Part shown: positions 1 through 22,249 of the stretch, piece by piece
Layout: each line of letters begins with the position of its first letter
Position numbering within the stretch: position 1 is the first letter of the stretch
Source of the DNA: Deuterostichococcus epilithicus
Lineage: Eukaryota > Chlorophyta > Trebouxiophyceae > Prasiolales > Stichococcaceae
Direction of reading: 5' to 3'
NCBI GenBank assembly: GCA_033439295.1
Contig: JAVTLE010000011.1
Location: 1,116,082-1,180,081, forward strand
DNA length: 64,000 nt
Program-made: the position numbers and the translations under genes
The notes under the pieces: model-generated
What the model was told of the DNA's origin: nothing
Seen by the model: only the letters and a program-made list of their open reading frames with translations
The model's database searches: none

Positions 1-3000
1 TACATAAGCTTCATGCCGACGCTGAGGCGCGACTGTAGCAGCGGGCAGTGGTCGCCGTTGAAGATGATCTGGAAGTGGCCCTGCACACCGGAAGGGGGCC
101 CAACTCAACGTCACAAGCATGGTTCCCTGGCACACTTCCAACATGCACCGCCCTATTCATACGAGCTGCCGACTGCACGATTGCGACGCGAAAACCCCTG
201 TTTCTACGCTCCTCTTGAGCCAGCACCGACATCATCCTGTATCGTGCGAGCTTGCCGCCTGCTAAAAAGAACACGATCACACGAGCAACAGCGCGCACCT
301 TGCACCAGCGGGAGCGCTGCTGGTAGCAGTTGCGGATCTGGTCGGGCGCCTCGCCAATGGCCAGGTACTCTTGCACATAGCGGCAGTGCCAGCCGTACAT
401 TTTGAGCGCCATGCCCAGCGCAAAGTCCTCTGTGAGTGTGTACGTGGGGCTGCCGCCAACCTCCTTCAGCGCCGCCGCGCGCACCATGAAGTTGGTGCCC
501 GTGCACGAGATGAAGCCCAGCGCGTCATAGCCTGTGGATTACAAGCGGCCGAGATTGATTGGCGGCTGCAGCTTGTCTACGTCTGGCATGTGGTGTGGAT
601 CGCTGTGTGTCGCGGCTGGCAGGCCGCCGCCGACGACGATCAACGGTGACTTTGGTGGCACAGATTCAAGCGGCACGATTTATCAAGACAGGCAGGCAGT
701 GCTAGTATGCAGGGAAGAATGAGCGCTGCCAGCTTGCAGTCTATTGCGATGTATAGCTCATGAGCGTCTCAGACAGAGCCAACACTCAGGCGGTGGGTGT
801 GATACGACAGGCAAGCCAAGCGGGTTCATACCTGGCTGCATATACCTGCACACCAGATGAAACAGCTGGTGAGACGCAGCAAAAGCTTTCGCCTTAAACA
901 TGCAGCGGATATTCGAACATACTTCACAGCTCAAGCACAGCATCTACTCGTACACGCTGTACGGTTTTGCAGAACAGAAGTCTCACTCCCAGAAGTGGAC
1001 ATTGGAGTGGTTGAAGATGTCGGCGTGGGTGTTGAGGTTGTGGAAGCACTGCGGAGACAGGACCATGCCGACGTCGTCACCGCCGTCGAACAGCGGCAGT
1101 GTCTTCAGGTAGAAGGACGTCGAGCAGACCTGCAGAGACTCAAAAGCGCCAGCTCAGCGATTGACCGGGAAAAACTGACCTGCTAGGCTGTAGCCTGCAT
1201 TGTGGCTTGACAGTGAGGGGAAATCTTGCAGCACAGCAGTCTTCACAACCAGACACTATCAAGCCACTGTACGCCATTCATGTCTGTCAGTCTTTGCATC
1301 CAGGTGCACCTGGTGGTCTTTCAGCATACCTGATCAGCGTCAAAGATGCAGACGAGCTCGTTCGGCGGGATCTTGGTCCCCTTTGGGTAGATCTGGGAGC
1401 AGCAGTTGTTGATGTTACCGGACTTGCCATTCATCTCCGCAGGGTCGCGCTTGCGGCCCGACACGTACACCACCTGCAGCGAGACAGAACGCCTGTCTCA
1501 TGACACAGCTGGACACATCTACTGCAATGACACTCTGGTTCATATGGTACCAGGCTGAGGCGGAAATGACGCAGCACCACACACGACCAGTCCACAGCCG
1601 CCAGAAGGGCACCGCGCGAAGACATGCAAGGACAGCCATGCATCTGGCATACACTCAAGCAGAGGGGCCAAGCAGATGGTGGGGCCAAGCGCTACCTCAG
1701 GGCCAAGCGCTTCGCAGAATTTGCGCTTCTTGGGGTCCTTGCCATCGTCGCACAGGTAGATGGTGCGGGCACAGCCCGTTGGCAGCAGCGAGTCGTAGGC
1801 CGCCATAATGGTGCGCCGCACGATGGCAAGGTCCTCCTTGTAGCAGGGCACCAGCACCCGCACATGGTACGGCAGCTCCACCTGCAGAGGCGCACCACTC
1901 ACACCTAGATAAGGTAACTTCCACATTTGGCATCGTCAGCACGGTCCAGGTCTCGATGACTGCTCGGAGGCCGTGGGTCCACCGTCGGAACATGCCGACT
2001 GGTGGAATCCACTGATGGAAGCGATGTAATGAAGGCAGCGTAATGGCGGCAGCGCAGTCGGACAGCAGGAAGGGCAGGGTGGGGGAGGATCTTTGTGGCG
2101 AGAAAATGCAGCAGCTGCTGTGCCGCAGCTATGGCCATGTCCCAGGGTCGCAGGGAGCCGTCTGTTGCCCGTGACCCAAGCAATGCCACGCAGATATGCA
2201 GGTTGAAACACCTTGGGGCGGCCGGGCAGGGTTGGGTCCTCCTCGAACTTCTCGATGGCAGGGTTAAACAGCAGGTTGACGCCGTACAGCATGACCGTGG
2301 TGGCGCCGATGATCTCCACGATCAGCACGAAGATGCCGTAGCCTGCGAATTGCAGCGGCAGGATGAGCCGCAGGATGCACCTCAATCATGGTAGACATGG
2401 CGGTGTACAAGCATCGAGGTTGTGGCCGCCCAAATTGCTGTCAGCGGTTCTATTGACGATCTACAGGATTGATGCATCAGAAGCCGGCGAACTATGCCGA
2501 CTGACGCTGCACCTCTCTGCCTTTAACCGGCGTTCAAGATGAGTGCACCATGCAGCAGGCGAAAGCTCACCGATGTACAGGCCTAGGTCGAGCGTCTTGG
2601 TGATGCGGATCCACATGTAGAAGCCGAAGGCCATATAGAAGAAGATGTAGGCCAGCAGCCCCACCCAGTTGATCTCCGTCTGCTTCTTGTACTTCTTTGG
2701 CGTCCTGTGGGACAGGTCAGGCTTGCATCATCATAGAGGAACTCTGATCACCCTGCCAGTTGAACAGTTGTAACGGCAACACGCAGGGGCTGCCCACATT
2801 CGATTAGGCATCAGGCAGTGGCACTTCTGCGTAGTGTTCGGGTGAGTCGGGGGAAACTTTACAGAAACACTCGCCTCTCCTCCTCGAACATGATGCCGGC
2901 GCCAGGATCCTTGCCAATTGGCGTCTCTGGGTCGCGGTTGTCAAATGCCGCCGCTGCAAAATTGCGCGGCTTGTGGTCGGAGGGCCCGGCATTGCCATCC

Positions 3001-3904
3001 AGCTGCGACATGCCTGCAGCACAATAGAAAAGGACGGAATAAACCCAGTGCGCCAACAACAAGATGCTGCCAGTATCACGCACAGAGGGAGAGCAACAGG
3101 AGGCTGGATTGCCAATTGTAACCCTGTCTGTATCATGTACTGCTCGAGGTGTTTCAGCCTCGTTTGCACGACTTTAAGTACAAGCTGCATGCATGTTCCG
3201 ATGAATTCAACTGGTGCCTTTGTAGCAGCGCCAGCATTGTAGAACCACGTTTGCGCAAACAAGATTGTCCCAGTCTAGTAGTGCTCACTGTTGTGGTACT
3301 GCGACGCGACGTCGGCAGGCACGCCGGCGCCGATCGTGAAGTTAGCGGACGCCGGACAGGAACCATTGGCAGCCCGCTTGGCGGCAACGCTGTTCTGGAT
3401 CTGCGGCTGTGGATCATCGTAGTCGGACATCGGCCCGTCTGCGGGACATGAGCCACATGCCGGTTAGTCAATGAAGAGAACGAGGAAGGACACCACCTGC
3501 ACATCACGACCACTGATACTGTTATCAAGGAGCAGGAGGGCTGCAGCACTAGGAAGGCAGACGACGAACTGAGCCAGCCACCGGCTGCCCTCATTGGTGC
3601 AAAGCAACAAGGGCAATTCACATCCAAGGCGGCAGTCTCGGGGGCCTAAGGTGCAATCTGACATAGAGCGCGGCGGCGCACCTGGGATGTCCATGGTGGC
3701 CATGAGCTCCTGCGCGCGGCGCTGGATGGATGCATACTCCTGCTGCAGGCGGCCCTGCGCGCCGACAATGTCCATGTCCGCGCCGGCGCGCGAGCGCAGC
3801 ATGGGGGTGCCGCTGGAGTGGGGCGGTGGGCTGAAGCCGCCGGAGCCGGGACGGTTCAGCGGCGTCGGGCTGGCGGCCGCCGGGGATGTTGGCTGCTCCG
3901 CCAT
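1..3904 (-). CDS. Processive family-2 glycosyltransferase (cellulose/chitin synthase-like), 3' part outside window
   Basis: This is an integral membrane enzyme expected to polymerise a beta-linked polysaccharide from a nucleotide sugar. The ATG at 3904 opens an Ala/Ser/Pro-rich cytosolic leader, followed by exons at about 3434-3294, 3010-2868 and 2702-2572. Two hydrophobic segments lie at about 2660-2590 and 2375-2260. The GT-A catalytic core follows: LVPCYKED and the CDDGKD motif near 1750-1890, FDAD (the DxD) near 1335, a GGDD segment near 1060, TEDF near 425 and QQRSRW near 310. A 14-nt micro-exon at 832-845 adds YMQP between two core exons. The last visible exon (about 60 to 1) runs off the window, so the C-terminal membrane segments are missing. 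All D,D,TED,QxxRW catalytic signatures are present. Substrate (glucose or N-acetylglucosamine) cannot be decided from the sequence. The intron at about 2867 may use a GC donor. Confidence 0.85.
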
Positions 3905-4912
3905 TGAAGCAGCTGCCGAGGGCGGGAAGGCGCGGAGCGCGCTTGCCGCAGCGGAGGCTGCTGGCCGTCGGCTCGCAGCAGAGTGGAAGGAACCAAATGG
4001 GATGGCTTGGCCTGCAAAAGCCAACCGTTGAACTCATGCGACATGCAGCAGGAGTGATACGCTGGAGAAAGCGCACAACACGCGGAGGCACTGCAAGTGG
4101 AGGCCCACATACATCGTTCTGCAGCAGACATATTGAGCATCGAAACATCATAATGAAAAGGTGCGGTCTTGAAGTCACTGCACGCGAGCAAGTTGTGTGC
4201 TCTTACGCACTGGCGACCAGCGGCATCCCGCTCGGACGGATGAGCCTCGGCAAAATGCACAGCATATGCATTCGACACATTCTCGAAGAGCCACTTGCAA
4301 TGAAATTGCTTCGAATTGGGTCAGTGCGTGCGGCAAATCATCGGCGCGCGTGAACGATAAGACTCACGCACCCGCCGATGGCGTGTCTTTGGTTGATTGG
4401 ACGAACACACGGGCGAGACCACGTTTGAATGTGCCACACGAATGTAAATCAATAAGGCTACCAAGAACTTCACACCGTGAAAGGGTCCCCCGCGTACAAC
4501 GCTGGAGGCCGGGCCGATCACCGTCGACTTTTGCAGCGATCGCTGGCGACTGTCCGGCCAATCAAAGGCGCAAGCACGACCAGGCCGCCGTCGGCCCGGT
4601 GAAGTCACAACAAGCTGCTAGAATTCACTCAAGTTCCAACATCACGGTAGAACGGCGCAGACGTTCCACTGCCGTGAGGTCAACGCGCGTTGGTGGCAGG
4701 GGTTTGCAGGTGACAGCAACGGGGGCGACTTTTTGAAGTGGCTGCTCCAAGAAGGCAATACCCCTTGGGCGAGGACTGGGTATGGAGACCTCGACATTGC
4801 GCAATGTTCCACCGATAGACAATCCCCGGAGCATCACGGCAGATGTACATCGTCAAGCCGCTCCGGTGGCGGAAGCTGCTGGTTTCCAAAACACGCACTG
4901 CGGTCTCTGCGC
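3905..4912. other. Intergenic: glycosyltransferase 5' flank and demethylase 3' flank
   Basis: About 1 kb between two minus-strand genes. It should hold the glycosyltransferase promoter and 5' UTR near 3905-4300 and the 3' UTR of the demethylase near 4700-4912. I see no conserved coding segment, no TATA-like box that I would defend, and no repeat. Confidence 0.4.
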
Positions 4913-15811
<10,899 letters not shown>

Positions 15812-17310
15812 GCCCAGCTGGCTTTGTCGCCCCAGGCTCGCTGGCAGAAGCAGCTCCCTTTCAACTCGCCGGCCGCGGCTTGCACAAGATCGCAGCCGGC
15901 TGGGATTCGCTTACGACCGCCATTTCCCCTGCTGGAGCCAGGGCTGGCCTGGAAGGAGGCAACGCAAAGAGTCATCTACCCTGGATACCGTTGCAGTACC
16001 AATCATCGGGAAGCACCTGGTTGCTGCGGCGTTGTCGCTTACGTCTGTGCGCATACAGACGCGTCGGATAACAATTGCGCGCGGTCCGCAGGTCGCTAGA
16101 CGAAGGTGTCAAGAGCACTCAAGTCACGAAGCACGACCAAGCCTGCGGAAACGTGGGAACGAAGCGGTGGCCCCATCAACTTAGCGTCAATTCAGAACAC
16201 ACCGTGCACGCTGCAAGACACATGTGGTGGGTTGCAGACCGGAGCCCAGCACTCGCTCATGTCTGTGGCTGCATCTGCTGCTCCGCTGAGTCTGACATGT
16301 AACGCACGCTCCACACTTCAGACGGCATCAGGTACGCAAACTCCGGCGCACTGGCTGGGCCACATGCAGCGCGCACGCGCCTTGGCCCTGCCGTTGGGCA
16401 GAGCATGCCCGAGAAGTCCACTTTCTTTTCTTCACAGCCCTTTTCGGCCCGGCCCGAGAGCCAATCTCCGACAGCTGCTGAAACAAGGCCGCTCGTGGTT
16501 CCGTCGGCGCTCATCGCTACTTCCTTTTGCAGCCATAAAGGCTGGCGTATCTCACCTGCAAGCTGGGCCGCCCTATCGACGTGGGTGAAGAGGCCTCCAA
16601 CACAAACACCTGAAGGCTCGTCAGGGCTCGGCAGACCACGATCAGGTGGGACGGCCACGGTCAGTCTGTGCGCGCACACTCTGCATGCAATAATCTCCTG
16701 AGTTGGTGTCTTTCCAGAAATGGCCTCGGAACGCGGGTGACTCCGCTTCCTGGACACGCTTCCTGGACGGCATTTTCATTCCCCTTACCGGCTGGGGGAC
16801 TCTGGGGTTTTATCAAGCAATCAAGCATGCACTAGGCTCTAGGCACCACCAGCAATGCATGTACAAACAAAGACACACAAACTTGACCTAGATACTTTGG
16901 AATAGCAAAGCAAATTCTGCACCAGCTTCCGAACTACTCTGGTGCTTTCCCCTGAAGCAACAAAGGTACCCGGATTCCTGACTTCCGTCCAAGATAGATA
17001 GTTTGATCGCCTTTCCGAAGCATAAGGCAGCATTCGATGGCTCTGCAGTGATCTTTGAGCGCGTTCGGCTATGCGGCAAAACATAAGTAACAGTGCCATA
17101 GATTTGACACTGCCGCAGCCATGCCGCCGTGCACATAACCTCACAGCCTTGCACGATACACTAGATCTGCATTCGCTGCCATTGAGTCCTAGCCGAGATA
17201 CTATACGCATGTCTGTGTACAGAGCGCCAAAGCTGCCTTGAGCGGGTGATGGCAGGATAGAACGGCACCGCCGCGGTTGCCACATCCTTAGCTGCCGAGG
17301 CGACCGGACC
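15812..17310. other. Divergent intergenic region, 1.5 kb
   Basis: Lies between the demethylase start (minus) and the apple-domain gene start (plus), so it should contain both promoters. The only candidate coding segment is the minus-strand frame at 16257-16757, listed separately. The rest, especially 16800-17250, is AT-richer and shows nothing I can name. Confidence 0.4.
16257..16757 (-). CDS. Hypothetical small protein, doubtful
   Basis: A minus-strand frame open for about 166 codons in otherwise gene-poor DNA. It begins at a non-ATG codon near its 5' end, has a CRVC pair near its N-terminus, and ends shortly after a stretch reading YLMPSEVWSVRYMS, which looks more protein-like than a random frame. 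A possible intron from about 16551 (donor GTGAGA) to about 16475 (acceptor TTTCAGCAG) would keep the frame. I recognise no family. An ATG in another frame lies just upstream near 16775. This could be a short gene, an upstream exon of something else, or chance in GC-rich DNA. Confidence 0.22.
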   Translation of the reverse strand: MSRKRSHPRSEAISGKTPTQEIIACRVCAHRLTVAVPPDRGLPSPDEPSGVCVGGLFTHVDRAAQLAGEIRQPLWLQKEVAMSADGTTSGLVSAAVGDWLSGRAEKGCEEKKVDFSGMLCPTAGPRRVRAACGPASAPEFAYLMPSEVWSVRYMSDSAEQQMQPQT

Positions 17311-19330
17311 ATGGCCAACAAGGGCTGGATCGTGCTGCTGGTCGTGAGCGTCGGAGCTCTGATGGCCACCTGGAACGTGGCGCGGCACCCGCACCTGTCG
17401 CACCTGGCGTTCCATTCCGACGAGCTGCGGCAGCACTCAGCGCAGCGGGTGCGGCGCGGCACAGGTGCGCGCCGGCGGCACCATGGCAGATTGATGGCAG
17501 AACACACATCACAGATCCTGCGTGCTGGACGTCGCTGCATATCTCCTGCTGGATGCCGCGATGTCCACATGGGGCTTGCCAGGCATCAGCGCTGTCCGTG
17601 CATTGTTCAGGCTTTGGGGCCGTGACGCCACAGCCGGCGACAGTGGCGGCGGCCGGCGAGGCAGCGCATGTCGCCGGTGCTGCGGAGGCAGTCGGTGCCG
17701 TCGCGGCCGCAGCGGCGCGGGACGCCGCAGTGGCGGTCCCACAGCCGCTGGCACAAGCAGATATTGCCGCCGTGGGTGGCGCGGCACTCGCTGCGAGCCC
17801 CGTACCGGGCGCTACAGCGCAGGGGCCTGCAGCCGCGGCGGCGGCTGGGCACCAGGCTGTCGCCGTAGCTGGCGCCGCTGCGCCGCTGCCGGGGGCGGTG
17901 CCCGTCGCAGAAGCTGCCGCCCCGGCCGGCGAGGTGGACGACCCTGAAGCCCAGGCGCAGCTGTCGCAGCGCGTGTGCGGCTCCCCGGCGGTCGACGGGT
18001 GAGCGCCCGACCAAGACGTGTCTGCTTGACCTGCTGTTTGCTGCCGAGTGCCGCCCCGACGCAGGCGCAGGGCCTATCTGCAGCAGCGCTCCCAACTGCA
18101 ATAGCATGACACTGCAAGCCCAATAGAGACCCCAAGCATGTGGACACTGCCCGGCACAGCCCTAGCATTGGCAAGCCACTGTGCGCAAATGGAGGCATCA
18201 TCTATGTGCTTCATCTGCCAACGGAGAAACCGAACTCATTTGCCACCGTCACGCGCATACGCGCTCTGTCGGGCTGCGCGAGATCAGGTGGATGTCAAAA
18301 GGCAAGGGCAGCAAGTTTTCCTGACATGGAGCTGAAGACACACCGCATTCTTTGTGCTGCAGGTATGCGCACGTGAAGCCGGAGTGCCTGTATGCCTCCC
18401 CAGCTGCCAGCTGGTGGAAGGCGTGGGAGGCGGGTGGCGGCCGCCGGGAGGAGCTGTCAGTGCACATCGACCGGCGCGCCGATTACGACGGTCTCGCGGT
18501 CGCCTGGGGCATCGGACACACCAAGACCAGCGTGGAGGATTGCGCCGAGGCGTGCCGCGCGCACAGGCCCAACCCCTCCGGAAGTGCGCCGTTGCTTCTG
18601 CCGCCTTCTCCTGGGTCCGTCGCTTGGACATGCATCGCGCCGCGCGGCGAGCTCCTGCGCCTCGACGTCTTGATCCTTCAGATGGTGCAGGCTGTGCGGT
18701 TGCGAGGAGTGTGGCTGTGGCGCGCGTGCATGGCAGGCCGCCTCTGCCCCATAGCGCTGCAGCAATGTCCGCTGCTGGGAGATTGGCTCCACGGCGTCCA
18801 ACTTGCGCTGTGCAGGCATGTTCGAGCCGCTGCCCTGCAACGCCTTCTCCTTCTGCATGCCGGACGAGGGCGAGTCCTGCTTCGAGCCGGACGCTCACAA
18901 GCACAGCAAGGTGTGTGATGGCACAAAGGTTTGGCAGCCGCACCCGGGTGCACCGTACATCGTTCGTGCTGTGTATCAGTGCCCCATGCAAAGCTCACTG
19001 CCCTGCCAACCGCTTATCATGTCCAATCGACACACCCGCAGGGAGATTGTTGGTTAAAGTTTACTGAAGGGCCTGCAAACCCAGAGGTGTGCCGCTTTTG
19101 CTGCTTGTCTCTGGAAGTTTGGAAGAGCCAATCGAACTGCGTTCGGACCATAGCTGTCAGCATGAAGCCAATCTTTGTTGGCACAGGTCAACATGCGGGG
19201 CAAGATCAGGCCGGAGACAAGAGCACGGCACGCCACTGCGCCAGAGCTCGTGCAGTGGCACTCGGGGGTCCTGCTGCCAAAAGGCGTGCGGCTCGCCAAT
19301 GGGACATGGAGCCCACGTTACGACTGGTGA
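17311..19330 (+). CDS. Membrane-anchored or secreted protein with Cys-rich apple-like domain
   Basis: Six exons join in one frame: 17311-17464, 17611-17998, 18363-18583, 18816-18910, 19042-19086 and 19187-19330, giving about 348 residues. The N-terminus has an uncleaved signal-anchor-like stretch (WIVLLVVSVGALMATW). An Ala/Val/Pro-rich stem of about 130 residues follows, fitting a type II Golgi or ER protein. The C-terminal half has an apple-like Cys pattern: a DYDG segment, a DCAEACRAH helix, PCNAFSFC, SCFEPDAHKH and GDCWLKF, then VQWHSGVLLP and a terminal WSPRYDW. I know this arrangement from predicted algal and plant lumenal proteins of unknown function. No catalytic motif is visible. The ATG sits in a favourable context (ACCATGG). 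It converges with the C2orf69-like gene. Confidence 0.75.
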
Positions 19331-19631
19331 TTCAGGGCCGGATGACCAGGGGCGACAGAAGTGATTGTAGTGCGGGCTAGGAGGGAAGTTGTATTGAAGG
19401 GCCATGTGCAAAACGTTGAAGGAGGAACCACCCAGATTTGATAGCAGAACTGTGAATCGCCTTCGCCTGAAGTAGGAAACCGTTCAGCTGACAAGTCGTC
19501 GCATCAGTCTACCTAGCATCCCAGAACCTCCGCCCCTCGGCCCACAGTGCGTGTCTGGCAACGCACAGCCGTGTCAAACACACGCAGCTGCCGAGCGCCG
19601 CTGCCACCAATCCATCCACTCACTGCCCCCA
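19331..19631. other. Convergent 3' intergenic region
   Basis: About 300 bp shared by the 3' ends of two convergent genes. I see no coding segment and no clear TGTAA polyadenylation signal on either strand. Confidence 0.4.
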
Positions 19632-21773
19632 TCACCCCTCCGGCTGCATGGCCGCAATGACCTCAAAGTGCATGGCCAGGCTGAGCGGCTCGCCCTCAAA
19701 GTACTTGCGCCGCGTCACTGGCACGCCGGCGGCGTTGAGCAGCTCGAAGCAGCGCTGCGCCTCGCGCCCAATCCACGGCCGCGTAGGATCGTCCCACTGG
19801 CGGGGGGTGCCGTGCAGGAACACGCGCGGCGGCGGCCGCCCGCTGCCGGCGACTCCCAGCTGCCGCGCCACCTGCGGATCTGCAGGGACGGAAAGGCATG
19901 ACCGGCAGCGGCGTCAAAACAAGATGGCAGTCGACCAAGAGTAGGCAGACGATGCAGTGAGCCTGTGTGTGTGCAGGCTGGTCCTCAGCTGCTAAGGCCA
20001 CCTGCGGGGGTTTGCGGGAGAATAGCAGCATCTATCGACGGCGACCTTCGTGCGAGCTGGCGAGGCTGTGGCAAGCGAGGTGTGGCTGCGCAGGCTACAC
20101 ACGAGAAACCCAGCGGTCCAGGGCTAGGGACGCGGGCTGACATGTGTTCTGGGCGGCACGGCTGCCATGCACGCTGCGTGTGCGCACCTGTGGCGTAGGC
20201 GCCCCTGCAGTTGAGGCCCACGTCCAGAAAGTGCAACTCGGCGACAGCGGCCAGGAACGCGAGCACGTCCCCCGGCGGGTCAAGTGCCTCGCAACCCTGC
20301 GCCAGCTCCCGACCACCGGCGCCGCTGCCGGCACACGCCTCGGCCCAGGCCGCCAGCTCAGCCAGCACCTGCGACATGGACACACATCAGTCGGTCGATC
20401 GTCATCGCGACCGTGCCTTCCCATATCAGATTGACGACGATTTGATGGCCAGTGTGTGGGGTTCTGCGACGCATGCCTTCCTGACGTTCACTGTTCTGGT
20501 GGCTGGGTGCAATCGTTTCCTCGTTCAAGGCACGCAGGATCCACACGCCCGATGTATGGATGCCTACCTGGTTGAGCACTGTGCCACCCTTGCTAAATCC
20601 GACCAGCTTGACGGGCAGCCGGCCCGGGCGTTGGTGGCGGCTGCGTGGCCCGCTCGCGACGGCGCCCGCTGCCACGCCACCGCCTGCGCGCCTGCGGTCA
20701 CGGTGGCTGCCGCCGCTCGCGGCTGGGCGGCCTCCCGCGTCCTCGAACGTGGCCTGGGCTGCCGCATGGAAGATTGGCACCGGGGGGGGCGGCGGCGACG
20801 GCGGCGGCGGCGGCGCCCAGAGGCCCCCGTCCTGGAGCAGCGACGCCAGCTGGCTGACGGCCTTGAGGCTCTGCAGGGCCACGGCACCAAGGCTGGGTGT
20901 TGCGCGTGGCAGACCGTAGATGTCACGACCGCACAGCAGAGAAACAGCTCACGGGACGAGCTGCAGGTGGGAATGCTCCAGTTTCACGATGGCGCACCCG
21001 ACCGTCATGCCCGATGGATTCGCCGCTGGCGGTCACGCGTCCGAGAAAGTGGTCAAAACATGCAAAGCTGGCCTCCAGGCGCGATGGCATGACGACCGCC
21101 ACATTTGCGCCAGGAAACTTGGCTGCCATCAGCGCCGCCTGCTGCTTTGGGTCCTGCATCGGCATGAGATACTGCACCAAATCACGTGGCGAAAAGTGAC
21201 GAGTGTCCAACGGAGCAACCCTCCAGGCAGCTGTTGCATGGCCGCCGCCGCAGCAGTACCCAGGAGCTCGGTTGCCGCTTGCGCCGCCTGCTTGTTCGAG
21301 CCCTGTTGCACAACATGCAGCTGCAGCATCCCAGGAACAAATCTGATCCTCCTCCACCTCCTGTGAGCCCCTAGGTTTCAGTACCAATCAGGACGTGTCT
21401 GCCAACGTCTTCCGTAGCGGCAGGGCTCACACCTGGGGAACACCGAAGAGCATGCTCAAGATGAGGAGGAGGGTACCTGCAGTTCAAGGACCCTTGCTGG
21501 CAGGCCCTTCGACTCCAGTTGGTCGCCCACGAAGAACACGACCATGGCGGTCGCAGCTCGGCTGCTGCCTGCTGTCATTTGCTGTGCAGGCTCTGCGAGA
21601 GTGCCTTCCTCGGCGCCGCCGGCCTGCCCACCCGCTGGAGGCGGTGGCGCCGGCAGGCAGTAGACCTTTTCAGTACCATGCACGCCAGTCAGCACCCGCA
21701 GCTGTGCGGCCGGCTGTGGCGGCTGCAGCGACGGCAGGTCTCCGACATCGGGCCCGCCTGCTTCGGGGGCCAT
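19632..21773 (-). CDS. C2orf69-like (UPF0565) hydrolase-fold protein
   Basis: Homolog of the C2orf69 family, which in animals is a mitochondrial protein with an alpha/beta-hydrolase-like fold linked to mitochondrial function. The first in-frame ATG is at 21773; exon 1 runs to 21477. Diagnostic segments in order: MVVFFVGD near 21530, KFPGANVAVVMPSR near 21100, a GFSKGGTVLNQ nucleophile-elbow-like loop near 20583-20606, ELHFLDVGLN near 20220, RVFLHGTPRQW near 19810, and a C-terminal YFEGE...MHFEVI. Pro- and Gly-rich insertions sit in the exon near 20880-20620. The stop is at 19632. The start lies 65 nt downstream of the bL30-like stop on the same strand. The in-frame sequence upstream of the ATG has no stop and is basic (LLRRFGTVAVRIWRG), resembling a mitochondrial presequence, so a non-AUG or fused start is possible. 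Confidence 0.85.
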
Positions 21774-21838
21774 GCCGCGCCAAATGCGCACGGCAACGGT
21801 ACCGAAGCGGCGGAGCAACCGCCCAGGCAGCTGGCCGC

Positions 21839-22249
21839 CTAGTGGCGCACGGCAATGGGTGGGCGTGGGGCCTTGGCGGCTGCTTCGGCGCGCTTGCGTG
21901 CAGCGAAAGCAGCGTCCGTCTCCACGCTCAGCATGTGCTTCACCTGCAGGCAGCGTTGCAGTTTTGACGTCGGCACATTCGAGAAGGTTTTGAAGTCGCC
22001 AAGGACTTGACAGCGATTTGCATCTTGCAAGGTAATCAAGTCGTTCGTGAAAGATGGACGCATGCAGACCAGCAGACCATGTGAGCGCACTGTGTCGATG
22101 GCGCCGCGGACTGATGCGCGGTTGGCCACCTGCACAGTCTGCTGGCGATACGATAGGCCCAGCGACCTCAGGACGCCGCGGTGCGTCTCACGCGTGCCCG
22201 CAAAGCTGCGCCTGAGGGTCACGAACAGCGTCCTGACAGGTTGCTCCAT
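21839..22249 (-). CDS. Mitochondrial-type ribosomal protein bL30-like
   Basis: Two exons, 22249-22091 and 21943-21839, encode 87 residues. The product matches the bacterial/mitochondrial L30 pattern: a beta strand (RTLFVTLRRSF), the THRGVLRSLGL turn-helix, QTVQV, then the helix RASVRGAIDTV and KHMLSVE after the splice. L30 is a small large-subunit ribosomal protein; the absence of a long plastid leader and the similarity to mitochondrial forms favour the mitochondrion, though this is inference. The ATG context is poor (C at -3). Only one further ATG lies in the spliced ORF, and it is in frame. The next gene on the same strand begins 65 nt after the stop, so this is probably the upstream cistron of a shared mRNA. 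Confidence 0.8.
   Translation of the reverse strand: MEQPVRTLFVTLRRSFAGTRETHRGVLRSLGLSYRQQTVQVANRASVRGAIDTVRSHGLLVCMRPSFTNDLITLQDANRCQVLGDFKTFSNVPTSKLQRCLQVKHMLSVETDAAFAARKRAEAAAKAPRPPIAVRH

Noticed and set aside
21774-21818. TTG at 21818 as the ordinary start of the C2orf69-like protein
   Set aside because: Non-AUG starts are rare and the ATG at 21773 has a good context. The upstream extension is reported as a hypothesis, not annotated as coding.
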